From assembly GCF_050107715.1 (NCBI RefSeq), contig NZ_JBNILN010000002.1, forward strand, positions 1 through 64,000: DNA of 64,000 nt, in the 5' to 3' direction. The DNA is from Metabacillus_B sp050107715 (lineage in GTDB: Bacteria; Bacillota; Bacilli; Bacillales; Bacillaceae). Below are positions 49,865 through 58,835 of this stretch, piece by piece. Under the pieces are notes generated by a model. That model was not told the DNA's origin, made no database searches, and worked only from the letters and a program-made list of their open reading frames with translations. Every line of letters begins with the position of its first letter. Within the stretch, counting starts at the first letter, position 1. A program made the position numbers and the translations under genes.

Positions 49865-50338
49865 ATGTATCGTTTTAAAGATTATTATCATAATCAGGTG
49901 CAGCTTTCATTTGAAAAAAATCCATTTTCAAACTTTCCAAAGCATGTTTGGGTCGTCTGCCGCTACCAGGACAAATGGCTGCTGACCGATCATGGAGACC
50001 GGGGGTATGAATTTCCCGGAGGCAAGGTGGAAATGAATGAAACAGCAGATGAAGCTGCCATCCGAGAAGTAAAAGAGGAAACGGGCGGGATTGTAACTTC
50101 CCTTAAGTATATGGGGCAATACCGTGTTTCCGGTAAAGAGAAAATCATTATTAAAAACATTTATTTTGCAGCGGTAAACGAAATGATTCAGCTGGATGAT
50201 TACATGGAAACAAAAGGACCTGTTCTTTTGGACGAAATACCTGATAATATCCAGCAGGACAGGCGATTCAGCTTTATTATGAAGGATGAAGTGCTGCAGC
50301 AGTCCCTGAAGCGGATTATGGAGCATATACAGGATTAA
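49865..50338 (+). CDS. ytkD: Nudix hydrolase YtkD (8-oxo-dGTP/nucleoside triphosphatase)
   Basis: 157 residues. The Nudix box GX5EX7REUXEEXGU is intact in GGKVEMNETADEAAIREVKE followed by ETGG. B. subtilis YtkD cleans the nucleotide pool of 8-oxo-dGTP and also acts on other NTPs; it is an antimutator. N-terminal FKDYYHNQVQLSFEKNPF is typical. AGAGGG precedes the ATG. Confidence 0.93.
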   Translation: MYRFKDYYHNQVQLSFEKNPFSNFPKHVWVVCRYQDKWLLTDHGDRGYEFPGGKVEMNETADEAAIREVKEETGGIVTSLKYMGQYRVSGKEKIIIKNIYFAAVNEMIQLDDYMETKGPVLLDEIPDNIQQDRRFSFIMKDEVLQQSLKRIMEHIQD

Positions 50339-50367
50339 AAAGGCTTGCCGTTTGAGGCAAGCCTTTT
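50336..50367. terminator. Bidirectional terminator between ytkD and ytlD
   Basis: Perfect stem AAAAAGGCTTGCC / GGCAAGCCTTTTT with loop GTTTGA. It overlaps the stop codons of both convergent genes. Confidence 0.94.
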
Positions 50368-51182
50368 TAATCAGAGTGTTTGATGATTTTTCGTTCCAGC
50401 CAGTCTACGAGCTGGTACATAATTGTGGCGAAAACGGCAATGAGAAAGAGACTCAAGAACACAAGGGTAAAGTTGAATACTTGGAAGCCATATATGATCA
50501 TGTACCCAAAGCCTTTTGAGGAAACAAGAAATTCTCCCACGATCACTCCGACCCATGAAAGCCCGACGTTTACTTTAAGTGTAGAAATCATGACGGGAAA
50601 TGAAGAGGGAAGAACGGCTTCTCTAAAGAGCTGAAACCTTGTTGCTCCGAAGGTTTGCATGACTTTTAAATAATTCGGATCTATGCTTTTAAAGGAAGTA
50701 TAAACAACAATTGTGGTGATGATAACAGAGATGATGGCTCCCATCGCTACAATGGAGAAAAACCCGGGTCCTATTGCAACGATTAAAATGGGGCCAAGTG
50801 CAACCTTTGGCATGGCATTTAAAATAACGAGGTAAGGGTCAAGGATTCTTGATAATCTTGGAGACCACCAAAGAATGGCGGCAAGCATGATCCCGGCCAG
50901 CGTTCCAAGAATAAATCCGAGCACCGTTTCAAAAATGGTTACACCCGCATTAGCCGCCAGTGTCCCATCGCTCCATTTATCCAGGAACAGGGCCCATATT
51001 TTTGAGGGGGCACTAAAAATCAGCGGATCAATCCAGCCATTCTTGCTGGCGATTTCCCACAAACTGAAGAAAGCAGCGAAAATAAGGAGCTGGTAAAGCA
51101 AGACAATCATTTTTTCCCTTTTGATCCGGTCAAGGTAATGGTGATGAAGCTCTTCTAAATGGGTTTTATTTTTCTTGCTCAA
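50367..51182 (-). CDS. ytlD: ABC transporter permease YtlD
   Basis: BPD-type permease with six membrane segments and the EAA loop (FGATRFQLFREAVLPSSFP). I chose TTG 51182 (MSKKNKTHLEEL) with AAGGAGCT ten bases before it, giving 271 residues; it overlaps ytlC by 17 bases. The longer frame to 51248 lies within ytlC without a ribosome binding site. Belongs to the nitrate/sulfonate/taurine-type importers (SsuC/TauC-like). Confidence 0.9.
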   Translation of the reverse strand: MSKKNKTHLEELHHHYLDRIKREKMIVLLYQLLIFAAFFSLWEIASKNGWIDPLIFSAPSKIWALFLDKWSDGTLAANAGVTIFETVLGFILGTLAGIMLAAILWWSPRLSRILDPYLVILNAMPKVALGPILIVAIGPGFFSIVAMGAIISVIITTIVVYTSFKSIDPNYLKVMQTFGATRFQLFREAVLPSSFPVMISTLKVNVGLSWVGVIVGEFLVSSKGFGYMIIYGFQVFNFTLVFLSLFLIAVFATIMYQLVDWLERKIIKHSD

Positions 51183-51939
51183 GCTGATCGAGCTCCTTCC
51201 ATATCGTTTGAAACAGCTCATTAAATAATGGATGCTGTCTTGCATCAAAAGGAGAGAGCTCTCGAATTTCCCGGGGAATAGGAAATAATTTGGCGATTTT
51301 CCCCGGACCAGCTGAAAAAAGAAAAACCCGGTCGCTCATTGCAATGGCCTCGCCGATATCATGGGTAACAAGCAATGCAGTTTTGCCAAAGTCGTGAAGG
51401 GTCTGGTGGACAAGGTCTTCGAGTCTCAGCTTTGTTTGGTAGTCCAATGCTGAAAAAGGCTCATCCAATAGCAGCAATTCAGGGTCTGCTGACAAGGTTC
51501 TGACTAATGCAGCGCGCTGGCGCATACCGCCTGACAGCTGACGGGGGTATTTTTCTTCTACCCCTTTAAGACCCATTTCCTCCAGCAGATGCATGGTTTT
51601 TTTTTCTGAGTCCGGAGTGAGTTTGTTTAACGTCTTCAAGCCAATCAGTACGTTGTCTTTTATTGTTTTCCATGGGAAAAGATAATCCTGCTGCAGCATA
51701 TAGCCGATTTTTTTCCGCATCTGCTCAATCGGCTCTCCCCGGATTAATACCGTTCCTTCTGCAGGTGAAAGCAAACCGGCCGTAATGGATAATAAAGTCG
51801 TTTTCCCGCATCCGCTTGGGCCAAGGAAGGAGATGAACTCCCCTTCCTCAACGGTCAGGCTGACGCCTTCTAACGCATTAGTAATCGTTTCTTTTGTGAA
51901 ATAAGAATGCGACAGGTTTTGTATGGAAAGGAAAGCCAT
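51166..51939 (-). CDS. ytlC: ABC transporter ATP-binding protein YtlC
   Basis: 257 residues from ATG 51939 (MAFLSIQNLSHSYF), with AAGGAGTG upstream. Walker A GPSGCGKTTLL, signature LSGGMRQRAALVRTL, Walker B LLLLDEPFSALD and switch VTHDIGEA. NitT/TauT-type ATPase. Operon ytlA-ytlC-ytlD; ytlA is 12 bases upstream. Confidence 0.93.
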   Translation of the reverse strand: MAFLSIQNLSHSYFTKETITNALEGVSLTVEEGEFISFLGPSGCGKTTLLSITAGLLSPAEGTVLIRGEPIEQMRKKIGYMLQQDYLFPWKTIKDNVLIGLKTLNKLTPDSEKKTMHLLEEMGLKGVEEKYPRQLSGGMRQRAALVRTLSADPELLLLDEPFSALDYQTKLRLEDLVHQTLHDFGKTALLVTHDIGEAIAMSDRVFLFSAGPGKIAKLFPIPREIRELSPFDARQHPLFNELFQTIWKELDQLEQEK

Positions 51940-51951
51940 TGTTGACACTCC

Positions 51952-52941
51952 TTAGTTTTCCGAAGCCTTTTCGGCGAATTCGGTATTTACAAGACGGCTA
52001 TGTTCAATGCGTTCAGGGAGTTCACCCGCTTCATCCATAATGTTCTGGAGATTCTTCCATTCCGCTTCATCAAGGACCGGGTTTACTGCGAAGGAGCCCT
52101 GCTCTTTATACCGGTCTACAACCGTCTCAATTAAAGACGGATCTGTATCCTCAAAATAAGAGGTGATCGATTCAGCAATTTCTGCTGCTGAATGCTCTTC
52201 CACCCAGGTTTGTGCTTTTTGAATGGCATTGGTGAATTTTTGGACGGTCTCCCCGTTTTGGTTAATATAGCTTTCCTTTGACATGAACGTTGTATAGGGG
52301 ATCATTCCGGACTCTGTTCCAAAGGATGCAACAATTGTGCCCTTTCCCTCTTTTTCAAAGATACTGGCTGTCGGTTCAAAGAGCTGAACGTAATCACCTG
52401 TTCCAGATGCAAAGGCGTTGGCGATATTCGCAAAGTCAATGTTCTGAATTAACTCCAAATCCTTTTGAGGGTCAATGCCATGCTTTTTCAATACAAACTC
52501 ACCGGCCATCTGAGGCATGCCGCCCTTGCGCTGGCCAAGAAACGTGCTTCCCTTAAGATCCTCCCAGTCAAATGAATCCGTTTTCTCTCTTGCTACAAGG
52601 AAGGTGCCGTCTGTCTGGGTAAGCTGGGCGAAGTTGATAACCGAATCCTTTGAGCCTTGAGCCTCAACATAAATGGAGGTTTCAGAGCCCACAAGCGCAA
52701 CATCTGTCCCTCCGGATAGAAGGGCCGTCATTGTTTTATCCCCTCCAAAGGTGGTCTTCAAGTCGACCTCAAGGCCCTCTTCCTTAAAAAACCCTTTCGA
52801 AAGGGCAACATAAAGAGGAGCATAAAAGATGGAGCGGGTGACTTCTGCTACACGAATCTTCGTAACTGCGTTTTGATTACATGCCGAAAGTGGTATGGCT
52901 AATAAAATAAGCACCATGAAGCTGATGAACCATTTTTTCAT
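51952..52941 (-). CDS. ytlA: ABC transporter substrate-binding lipoprotein YtlA
   Basis: 329 residues with lipobox LSAC at residue 21. NMT1/SsuA-like fold: IRVAEVTRSIFYAPLYVALS, LSGGTDVALVGSETSIYVEA and PQMAGEFVLKKHGIDPQKDL. The family includes receptors for sulfonates, taurine and thiamine precursors. The substrate cannot be told here, and no riboswitch was seen upstream. First gene of the ytlACD operon, with AAGGAGGAC before the ATG. Confidence 0.9.
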   Translation of the reverse strand: MKKWFISFMVLILLAIPLSACNQNAVTKIRVAEVTRSIFYAPLYVALSKGFFKEEGLEVDLKTTFGGDKTMTALLSGGTDVALVGSETSIYVEAQGSKDSVINFAQLTQTDGTFLVAREKTDSFDWEDLKGSTFLGQRKGGMPQMAGEFVLKKHGIDPQKDLELIQNIDFANIANAFASGTGDYVQLFEPTASIFEKEGKGTIVASFGTESGMIPYTTFMSKESYINQNGETVQKFTNAIQKAQTWVEEHSAAEIAESITSYFEDTDPSLIETVVDRYKEQGSFAVNPVLDEAEWKNLQNIMDEAGELPERIEHSRLVNTEFAEKASEN

Positions 52942-53077
52942 GAGCGGGTCCTCCTTCGTGATCGGATGCGGAACAGACAGGCCGCATACCGGAAATTTCT
53001 GCTCTAACAGTAACGTATGAAAATCGGGAAAAATGTGTGAATGCCCAATTTGAATGAAAGATGAAAGAGGGATTTTA

Positions 53078-53866
53078 ATGAGTAACGGACAAATTATTGA
53101 ACGGCAAAAGTACCCTTCTCCCCACCCTGATATTGATTTGCAGCTTGTTACTTACATTTCTGCAGGGCTTAAGGTAAAAGGGCTTCTTGCAGAGCCTAAA
53201 AAAGAAGGGACCTATGATGGATTTTTGTATCTTCGCGGAGGCATTAAAGGGGTGGGAATGGTCCGTCCCGGAAGAATTGTTCAATTCGCTTCTGAAGGGT
53301 TCGTCGTAATGGCTCCTTTTTATAGAGGAAATCAAGGCGGTGAAGGAAATGAAGATTTTGCTGGTGAAGATCGCGAGGATGCTTTGTCAGCCATTGATCT
53401 TCTGTCCAGCCACCCGAAAACGGATTCAGGGAAAATCCATGCATTTGGCTTTTCCAGAGGCGGGGTGATGGCGCTTATTGCTGGAAATGAGCGGAATGAT
53501 TTATGCTCGGTCGTTACATGGGGAGGGGTTTCTGACATGGTCCTGACGTATGAAGAACGGGAGGATTTACGCAGAATGATGAAAAGAGTAATCGGAGGAA
53601 GTCCGAATAAATACCCGGACCAATACAGCTGGAGGACTCCGCTTCATGAGCTGGATAAAATGAAAGCTCCCCTTCTCATTATTCATGGAGCGAAGGATCA
53701 GAACGTTTCCCTGGAGCATTCACTTAAGCTTGAAGCGCGGGCAAAAGAGCTTGGCCTTAATGTTGAATCATGGTTTTTTGAAGAGTACACCCATTACTTC
53801 CCTCCACATGTAAACAGGGAAACGGTGCAGAGACTGACCAGTTGGATGAAGCGGCAGTCCGGCTGA
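53078..53866 (+). CDS. ytmA: Prolyl-oligopeptidase-like alpha/beta hydrolase YtmA
   Basis: 262 residues from ATG 53078, with AGAGGGA upstream; the earlier start at 53054 has none. Alpha/beta hydrolase with nucleophile elbow GFSRGG (HAFGFSRGGVMALIAGN), an acid in IIHGAKDQNVS and a His in EEYTHYF. S9-peptidase-like. Substrate unknown. B. subtilis ytmA has the same neighbours. Confidence 0.88.
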   Translation: MSNGQIIERQKYPSPHPDIDLQLVTYISAGLKVKGLLAEPKKEGTYDGFLYLRGGIKGVGMVRPGRIVQFASEGFVVMAPFYRGNQGGEGNEDFAGEDREDALSAIDLLSSHPKTDSGKIHAFGFSRGGVMALIAGNERNDLCSVVTWGGVSDMVLTYEEREDLRRMMKRVIGGSPNKYPDQYSWRTPLHELDKMKAPLLIIHGAKDQNVSLEHSLKLEARAKELGLNVESWFFEEYTHYFPPHVNRETVQRLTSWMKRQSG

Positions 53867-53948
53867 TATGCTAAAATAAAGGAAAACTCCATTGGCCGGG
53901 CGTGGCGGTGCCCGGGCGGAATGGGATTTTGATAAAGGAGAGATGGCG

Positions 53949-54191
53949 ATGGGAATGCCCCTTGAGCTGAATACGATGATTGTAACAAAGGGCAACGAAA
54001 AGAGGCTTGAAGAAAATGTATTTGTTCTTCAGAAAGACGGTTATCGCCTGTACCCGCTTGATCTTCCGGTTGAAGTGAAAAAAACGAAGGACGGGGATGT
54101 AAGCGGAAGAGCGGTAATTACGAAAGTCGAATGGCAGACCAGCAAGACGATTCTTACATACAAGCTGATTAAACTGAATTCCACAAATTAA
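53949..54191 (+). CDS. ytmB: DUF2584 protein YtmB
   Basis: 80 residues from ATG 53949 (MGMPLELNTMIVTKGNEKRL), with AAAGGAG eight bases before it. The ATG at 53943 is too close to that site, and the frame further upstream is not supported. Small beta-rich protein (FVLQKDGYRLYPLDLPVEV, GRAVITKVEWQTSKTILTYK) of the DUF2584/YtmB family. No known function. Usually next to pckA in Bacillus; here the heparinase-like gene and symporter lie between. Confidence 0.88.
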   Translation: MGMPLELNTMIVTKGNEKRLEENVFVLQKDGYRLYPLDLPVEVKKTKDGDVSGRAVITKVEWQTSKTILTYKLIKLNSTN

Positions 54192-54220
54192 GAAGTCCTG
54201 GCAGGGCTTCTTTTTTTAAT
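54191..54220 (+). terminator. Terminator after ytmB
   Basis: Stem AAGAAGTCCT-GGC-AGGGCTTCTT (one mismatch) followed by TTTTT. Starts at the ytmB stop. Confidence 0.85.
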
Positions 54221-54308
54221 ATTTTTTTAGAAATTGGTGAAACATTAGAGGGTATTAGTCGATAAGTACTAGTGAGAAATACTTATAAAAATTTCGGAGG
54301 TTATCACA

Positions 54309-56780
54309 TTGAATTCCCATCCCATTAAGGGTGTTCTTCTTTTTGTCCTTCTTCTGCTCCCGCTGACGTCCGTTTCCAGTGCTTCCAGCCCATCAATGAA
54401 ACGTCTGAATGAACCCTTCCTGCAATCTTCCGCTTATAAGTCTTTAGTAGAGTCCAGAGCAAATCCTTACAAATTCATGCCGGAGGAGCGCATAAAATCA
54501 GTAAAACGGACCGGTTCAACTTCACCAGCCCCGGGGTATACTCCAAATATGAATAATCAGCTATCCAAACCAAGACCGCATTCGTTCATCGGGGTACAGG
54601 AACTTCAAAAAGCAAAATCGAGAACTGTTCGAGAGCCATGGGCTAAAAACTATTTAAAGCGATTGGAAAGCGAAGCAAACTCATTTCTTAAGTTAGATCA
54701 AACGATTCCGAAAAAGCCTGCAGGCTATGCCTCATGGTATGTGTGCAGCGATGGCACACCGCTTCAGAACAAGAATGGAGAGCACTATTGTCCAAGTGAT
54801 AAGAAAAATTACAACGGCGAAAAAATTGAAGCCGGCTGGCTTGCCTACGAGCATAATGAACGGGTCCGCCAAATCCGGATTCTTTCGACAGCCTATGCCT
54901 TAAACGGCAGCGAAACCTATTCCAAGGCTGCACGGGGTCTGCTGCTCCAATATGCAGATATGTATAAAGGATTTTCAAAGCAAACGAAAGGCGGAAAATG
55001 GTACTATCAGTCATTGGATGAAGCTGTAAGCGCGGTCGATCTTGCTTCAAGCTATGACCTTCTATACAGCAGCCCCTCGTTTACGCAGGCAGAAAAAAAG
55101 AAAATAGAGGATGATTTACTTGCTCCGATTGCGGAGACTTTGAAGCAGAACCCATACAGTAAATCAAACTGGCAGGCATGGCACAATGCCGCCATTGGAA
55201 TGATTGGAGCAGCAGCAGACAAGAAGGAGCTGCTCGAATTTGCTGTAAATGGGCAAAGAGGTTTCTATTATTTAATGGATGAGGCTGTTCTGGAGGATGG
55301 GTTCTGGTGGGAAGGGTCAATGGCGTATCACACCTATGCCCTTGCCCCGCTCAGCATTTTGGCTCAAACAGCCTCCCACTGGGGCTATGATTTATACAGC
55401 CATGAAAAGTTTAAAAAAATGTTTGATATTCCGCTGCTTTACAGCTACCCGAATTTCATTCAGCCGACGAATAATGACGGAGGAAAATATGGCAGCAGCA
55501 TTACCGGCTATACATCATCCCGAGGCTACAACGACTATGAGCTGGCTTATACGAAATATAAAGATCCGGGATATGCGTGGTTTCTCCATACAAAATATGA
55601 AAAGCTGAGCCGGACAGGGGATTTTGCGCTTTTCTTTGGAAGTGACAGCATTGAAGAAGCAGCCGGGATTCCTACAAAAAGCCTGCATCTGACAAGCATT
55701 GGACAGGCGATTTTAAGACATCCTGATTCAAGAGATCAGCAGTCGTATGTTCTGCTGGATTACGGTGATCATGGCGGCTCGCACGGACACTATGATAAGC
55801 TGAACATCGACCTGTACGGAGCGGGGACCCTGCTTGCTCCGGACTTTGGAACGCCGGGTTATACCCATCCGCTATACAGGGGCTGGTACAAGCACACAGT
55901 TTCTCATAATACAGTAACAGTTGATGGCAAATCCCAGAGTGAAACAAAGGGAGAAATGCCGATTTTTTCAAGTAATCCTGCATTCAAATACATGTATGCC
56001 AAGGCAAACGGTGCGTATCCAGGAGTGGCTTATGAAAGAAGCTACTGGATGGAAGATGAATTTATGCTGGACTGGTTTTATGTAAAAGATGATTCAAGAA
56101 CCCATCAATATGATCTTGCCCTTCACGGATTAGGAGCGTATCAGACAGACTTACATCTTCAGCGGCTTTCCAGCGCGATTGGAAACGGAAATGGGTATGA
56201 GCATTTGAAAAATCCGAAAGGAGCCGGGGGAATTGATTCTGGATGGAGCAGCAGGTGGGATCAAAATGGAAAAGGGCTTCGGACCTATTCCATTCCTTTT
56301 CAAAAATCTTCAGTGTTTGCTGCGGATGGACCGGGTCCTTCCAGCAGCCCATCAGAGCTGACTCCAGTCATGCTTCAGCGGGTGACAGGAAAGGAAGCAC
56401 AATTTGTGACCATCCTTCAGCCTTATACCGATCAAAATGCTCCTGCCGTCACGGGAAAAAGAGTGGGGCAGTTCGGTTTACGTGCTGACAGCCAAACAGG
56501 CACCTACCATTTTTTCCAAAATCATCAGCAGAAAACAGAAGGGGTGCTCGCAGCAGCTAAGGCTTCTTCAAATGTTCGATCGGATTATGATTTTGGAGAG
56601 AATGTGACAGCAGGCAAAGTACAGGGAAAAACCATAAATGTCACCATGAAAAACGCCGGCCATCTAAAAGGTATAACCATTGTGCTTAATAGAGGCCAAG
56701 CTGAATCAGTTTCTGTAAACGGAGTGAAATGGAAAACAGCTATTCAGGGAACGTACATTCTTGCTTATCAGCCGGAATAA
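54309..56780 (+). CDS. Secreted heparinase II/III-like polysaccharide lyase
   Basis: 823 residues with a signal peptide (LLFVLLLLPLTSVSSASS). A middle (alpha/alpha)-barrel of the alginate lyase/heparinase type has SNWQAWHNAAIGMIGAAADK and DGFWWEGSMAYHTYALAPL, holding typical catalytic His/Tyr residues. A heparinase II/III-like beta domain follows, with DYGDHGGSHGHYDKLNIDLY and a KHTVSHNTVTVDGKSQSE segment. Such lyases cleave uronic-acid polysaccharides by beta-elimination; the exact substrate is unclear. TTG start with CGGAGG upstream. Not part of the conserved B. subtilis order between ytmB and pckA, so likely acquired or a lineage-specific insertion. Confidence 0.88.
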   Translation: MNSHPIKGVLLFVLLLLPLTSVSSASSPSMKRLNEPFLQSSAYKSLVESRANPYKFMPEERIKSVKRTGSTSPAPGYTPNMNNQLSKPRPHSFIGVQELQKAKSRTVREPWAKNYLKRLESEANSFLKLDQTIPKKPAGYASWYVCSDGTPLQNKNGEHYCPSDKKNYNGEKIEAGWLAYEHNERVRQIRILSTAYALNGSETYSKAARGLLLQYADMYKGFSKQTKGGKWYYQSLDEAVSAVDLASSYDLLYSSPSFTQAEKKKIEDDLLAPIAETLKQNPYSKSNWQAWHNAAIGMIGAAADKKELLEFAVNGQRGFYYLMDEAVLEDGFWWEGSMAYHTYALAPLSILAQTASHWGYDLYSHEKFKKMFDIPLLYSYPNFIQPTNNDGGKYGSSITGYTSSRGYNDYELAYTKYKDPGYAWFLHTKYEKLSRTGDFALFFGSDSIEEAAGIPTKSLHLTSIGQAILRHPDSRDQQSYVLLDYGDHGGSHGHYDKLNIDLYGAGTLLAPDFGTPGYTHPLYRGWYKHTVSHNTVTVDGKSQSETKGEMPIFSSNPAFKYMYAKANGAYPGVAYERSYWMEDEFMLDWFYVKDDSRTHQYDLALHGLGAYQTDLHLQRLSSAIGNGNGYEHLKNPKGAGGIDSGWSSRWDQNGKGLRTYSIPFQKSSVFAADGPGPSSSPSELTPVMLQRVTGKEAQFVTILQPYTDQNAPAVTGKRVGQFGLRADSQTGTYHFFQNHQQKTEGVLAAAKASSNVRSDYDFGENVTAGKVQGKTINVTMKNAGHLKGITIVLNRGQAESVSVNGVKWKTAIQGTYILAYQPE

Positions 56781-56836
56781 GGATAAAGAAGGGGCTGCTG
56801 CCAGAAAGTCCTGAGGGGGAACAATTAGAATGGGGG

Positions 56837-56870
56837 AAGGCTGCTTTCTTGTGCAGCCTTTTTTTATTTT
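56837..56870 (+). terminator. Terminator after the polysaccharide lyase
   Basis: Stem AAGGCTGC-TTTCTTGT-GCAGCCTT followed by TTTTTATTTT. Confidence 0.88.
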
Positions 56871-57080
56871 CATTAACAAAGGATCGAGTGGGTATGGGTC
56901 AGTGGGCCGGACCAGGTAAGCCTTAACGTGAATAAATAGAAGGGAAAATGCGCTTGGAAGCGCTTCATTTTCACCTTGGAGGGCTGATTGGAGCGCATCC
57001 ACCAGTCAACCTTTCCTGGAAGGGCACTCTTATGGCTGTATAAGAAGTTTTTAAAGCTGAATCGGAGCCGGTTGGTCAGG

Positions 57081-57180
57081 ATATTGTCCGAACTTCTGAT
57101 TTATTGTCCTAATTTTAGATTTATTGTCCTAACTCTCTTTTTATTGTCCTAACTTTTATTTTATTGTCCGTACTTTCGAT
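57081..57180 (+). repeat. Five 20-bp tandem repeats
   Basis: Five units of exactly 20 bases starting at 57081, 57101, 57121, 57141 and 57161. Each begins with (T/A)TATTGTCC and continues (T/G)AACTTTTGAT-like; the core TATTGTCC is identical in all five. No unique spacers between them, so not a CRISPR. Intergenic, between two convergent transcription units. Confidence 0.9.
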
Positions 57181-57295
57181 ATAATGACTTTTCGACAAAG
57201 TTCGCTAATCCCCCGTTAACTCACTTGAACGTAATCGTATCTGGCTGCTTTCATTAATAACAGGATGCTCTTGAATGCTATACCTTTTACCATCT

Positions 57296-57326
57296 GAAAA
57301 AACCCCCGTGCTTGCCGGGGGTTTTA
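57296..57326. terminator. GC-rich terminator downstream of the symporter
   Basis: Stem AAAACCCCCG-TGCTTG-CCGGGGGTTTT with A-tract upstream and T-tract downstream. It lies 40 bases beyond the symporter stop on the minus strand. Same hairpin style as 13194-13220 and 28221-28246. Confidence 0.85.
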
Positions 57327-57365
57327 GGTGAATGGCACTGTTTAAAAGCTGGAGCGGAAATCTTA

Positions 57366-58559
57366 TTAAGAAGCTTGCTTCGCTGAAGCGGGCTTTTTCT
57401 TTTTCACTCCGATTTTGCTCAGGAAGATGGCTAAAGCACCGTCTCCTGTTACGTTGGCAGCTGTTCCAAAGCTGTCCTGAGCGAGGTATAGCGCGATGAT
57501 GAGGGAAACCATGGTAGCATCGAACCCGAGTATAGACTTTAGGGGTCCAAGCGCTGCCATTACAGCACCTCCAGGAACACCGGGTGCTGCAATCATGGTT
57601 ACGCCCAGCATCAGAATAAATGGAAAGAGTGTTTGAAAAGAGATCTCTGCTCCGCTTAGCAGCATGACCCCCATCGCGCAGCTTACGAGAGTAATCGTGC
57701 TCCCCGAAAGATGAATTGTTGCAAAAAGCGGAATTGTAAAGTCCGCTACTTTATCATCCGCTTTTCCGGTTTTCTTTACATGTTCCAGCGTAACCGGAAT
57801 CGTTGCAGCCGAGGATTGCGTTCCAAGTGCCGTAAAATAAGCGGGCATCATGGATTTTAGAAGCCTGAACGGATTTGCTTTTGAAACAGCACCTGCCGCC
57901 AAATACTGCAGGACGAGCATAATCAGGTGCAATGCAATAATCATCGCAAATACTTTTGCGAAGACAGAGATAATGGATTCAACCTGACCGCCAAACGTCA
58001 TATTGGAAAAAATTCCGAAAATATGGAATGGGAGAAGGGGAATGATAACGACGGCAATTACCTTTTCAACGATTTGCCGAAAATCCTCCATGACATGGTT
58101 CAGAGCATTTCCTTTAATAGAGGCCATGCCAATTCCAAGTGTGAAAGCGAGCAACAGGGCGCCTACAATATCAATAAACGGCGGCATTTCCACTGTGAAA
58201 AATGGCTTTTGAAGAAATTCCTCAGGGTTTCCCATCTTATTTAAGGTATACCCCTCTGTGAATCCCGGCAGCAGCATGGACGCTGCAAAGTAAGCAAGGA
58301 GACCCGCAGCTACGGTGGAACCATAAGCTACTCCGGCAGACAGACCCAGCAGCCGTCCCGCACCTTTCCCTATCTGTCCGATTCCAGGTGCGATAAAACC
58401 TATAATAATGAGCGGAATTACAAAATTAATAAAGTTCCCGAAAATGCCATTAAACGTTGCGAAAAAACGGATTACTTCTTCCGGCATAATTTTTCCTGCC
58501 AGAATACCGAGAATAATCGCTGCCGCAATCTTCGGGAGAAGTCCTAGACGTATTTTCAT
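57366..58559 (-). CDS. Dicarboxylate/amino-acid:cation symporter (DAACS family)
   Basis: 397 residues with about eight helices and two re-entrant loops. Family marks: the serine-rich loop YFTALGTQSSAATIPVT, MGVMLLSG, and the cation-binding region DSFGTAANVTGDGALAIFLS. It would import glutamate, aspartate, serine or C4-dicarboxylates with Na+ or H+. Shorter than typical GltT/GltP (about 420-430) but complete. GGAGGAC upstream. Not in this place in B. subtilis. Adjacent to pckA (gluconeogenesis), so dicarboxylate uptake would make metabolic sense, but this is inference. Confidence 0.88.
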   Translation of the reverse strand: MKIRLGLLPKIAAAIILGILAGKIMPEEVIRFFATFNGIFGNFINFVIPLIIIGFIAPGIGQIGKGAGRLLGLSAGVAYGSTVAAGLLAYFAASMLLPGFTEGYTLNKMGNPEEFLQKPFFTVEMPPFIDIVGALLLAFTLGIGMASIKGNALNHVMEDFRQIVEKVIAVVIIPLLPFHIFGIFSNMTFGGQVESIISVFAKVFAMIIALHLIMLVLQYLAAGAVSKANPFRLLKSMMPAYFTALGTQSSAATIPVTLEHVKKTGKADDKVADFTIPLFATIHLSGSTITLVSCAMGVMLLSGAEISFQTLFPFILMLGVTMIAAPGVPGGAVMAALGPLKSILGFDATMVSLIIALYLAQDSFGTAANVTGDGALAIFLSKIGVKKKKPASAKQAS

Positions 58560-58784
58560 AGTGTCCTCCTTATATATACAAGTGTGCGTCTAAAGAAGAT
58601 AATAATAAGATACCACAGATTGTCTCAAATTTTAAGAGAAATTTCAAAATTTATTATTGCAGAATTTAATGACGAAGCTTATGTATGGCTGGAAAGGCAA
58701 ATTTTCCTTGAGTCATATGTTAAAGCAGGATGCTATGCTGCAGCCGACTTAGACGCATGCAGGGATTAATCTGCCCCTAAAAAA

Positions 58785-58823
58785 AATTCCCCTCTAAACG
58801 CTGTGAAGCGTACAAGGGGAATC
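58785..58823 (-). terminator. Terminator after pckA
   Basis: On the minus strand, ATTCCCCT-(19-base loop with a smaller ACGCTTC/AGCGT hairpin)-AGGGGAAT followed by TTTTTT. It begins 12 bases after the pckA stop. Confidence 0.85.
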
Positions 58824-58835
58824 ACTTATCAATTT

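Larger units (their letters stand above)
56781..57365. other. Intergenic region with terminators, hairpin and tandem repeat
   Basis: No gene in about 585 bases. It holds the lyase terminator (56837-56865), a hairpin GAAAATG...CATTTTC with a cre-like core TTGGAAGCGCTTCA at 56943-56972, a five-unit 20-bp tandem repeat (57081-57180) and a GC-rich terminator (57296-57326). Confidence 0.7.

Noticed and set aside
56943..56972. cre site TTGGAAGCGCTTCA
   Set aside because: No plus-strand gene follows within range and it is the loop of a symmetrical hairpin, so the match is probably incidental.
57081..57180. Possible CRISPR array
   Set aside because: Repeats abut with no unique spacers, and no cas genes are nearby.
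57224..57242. Zur-like half site GAACGTAATCGTATC
   Set aside because: Only one arm fits and there is no mirrored half; no gene starts next to it.
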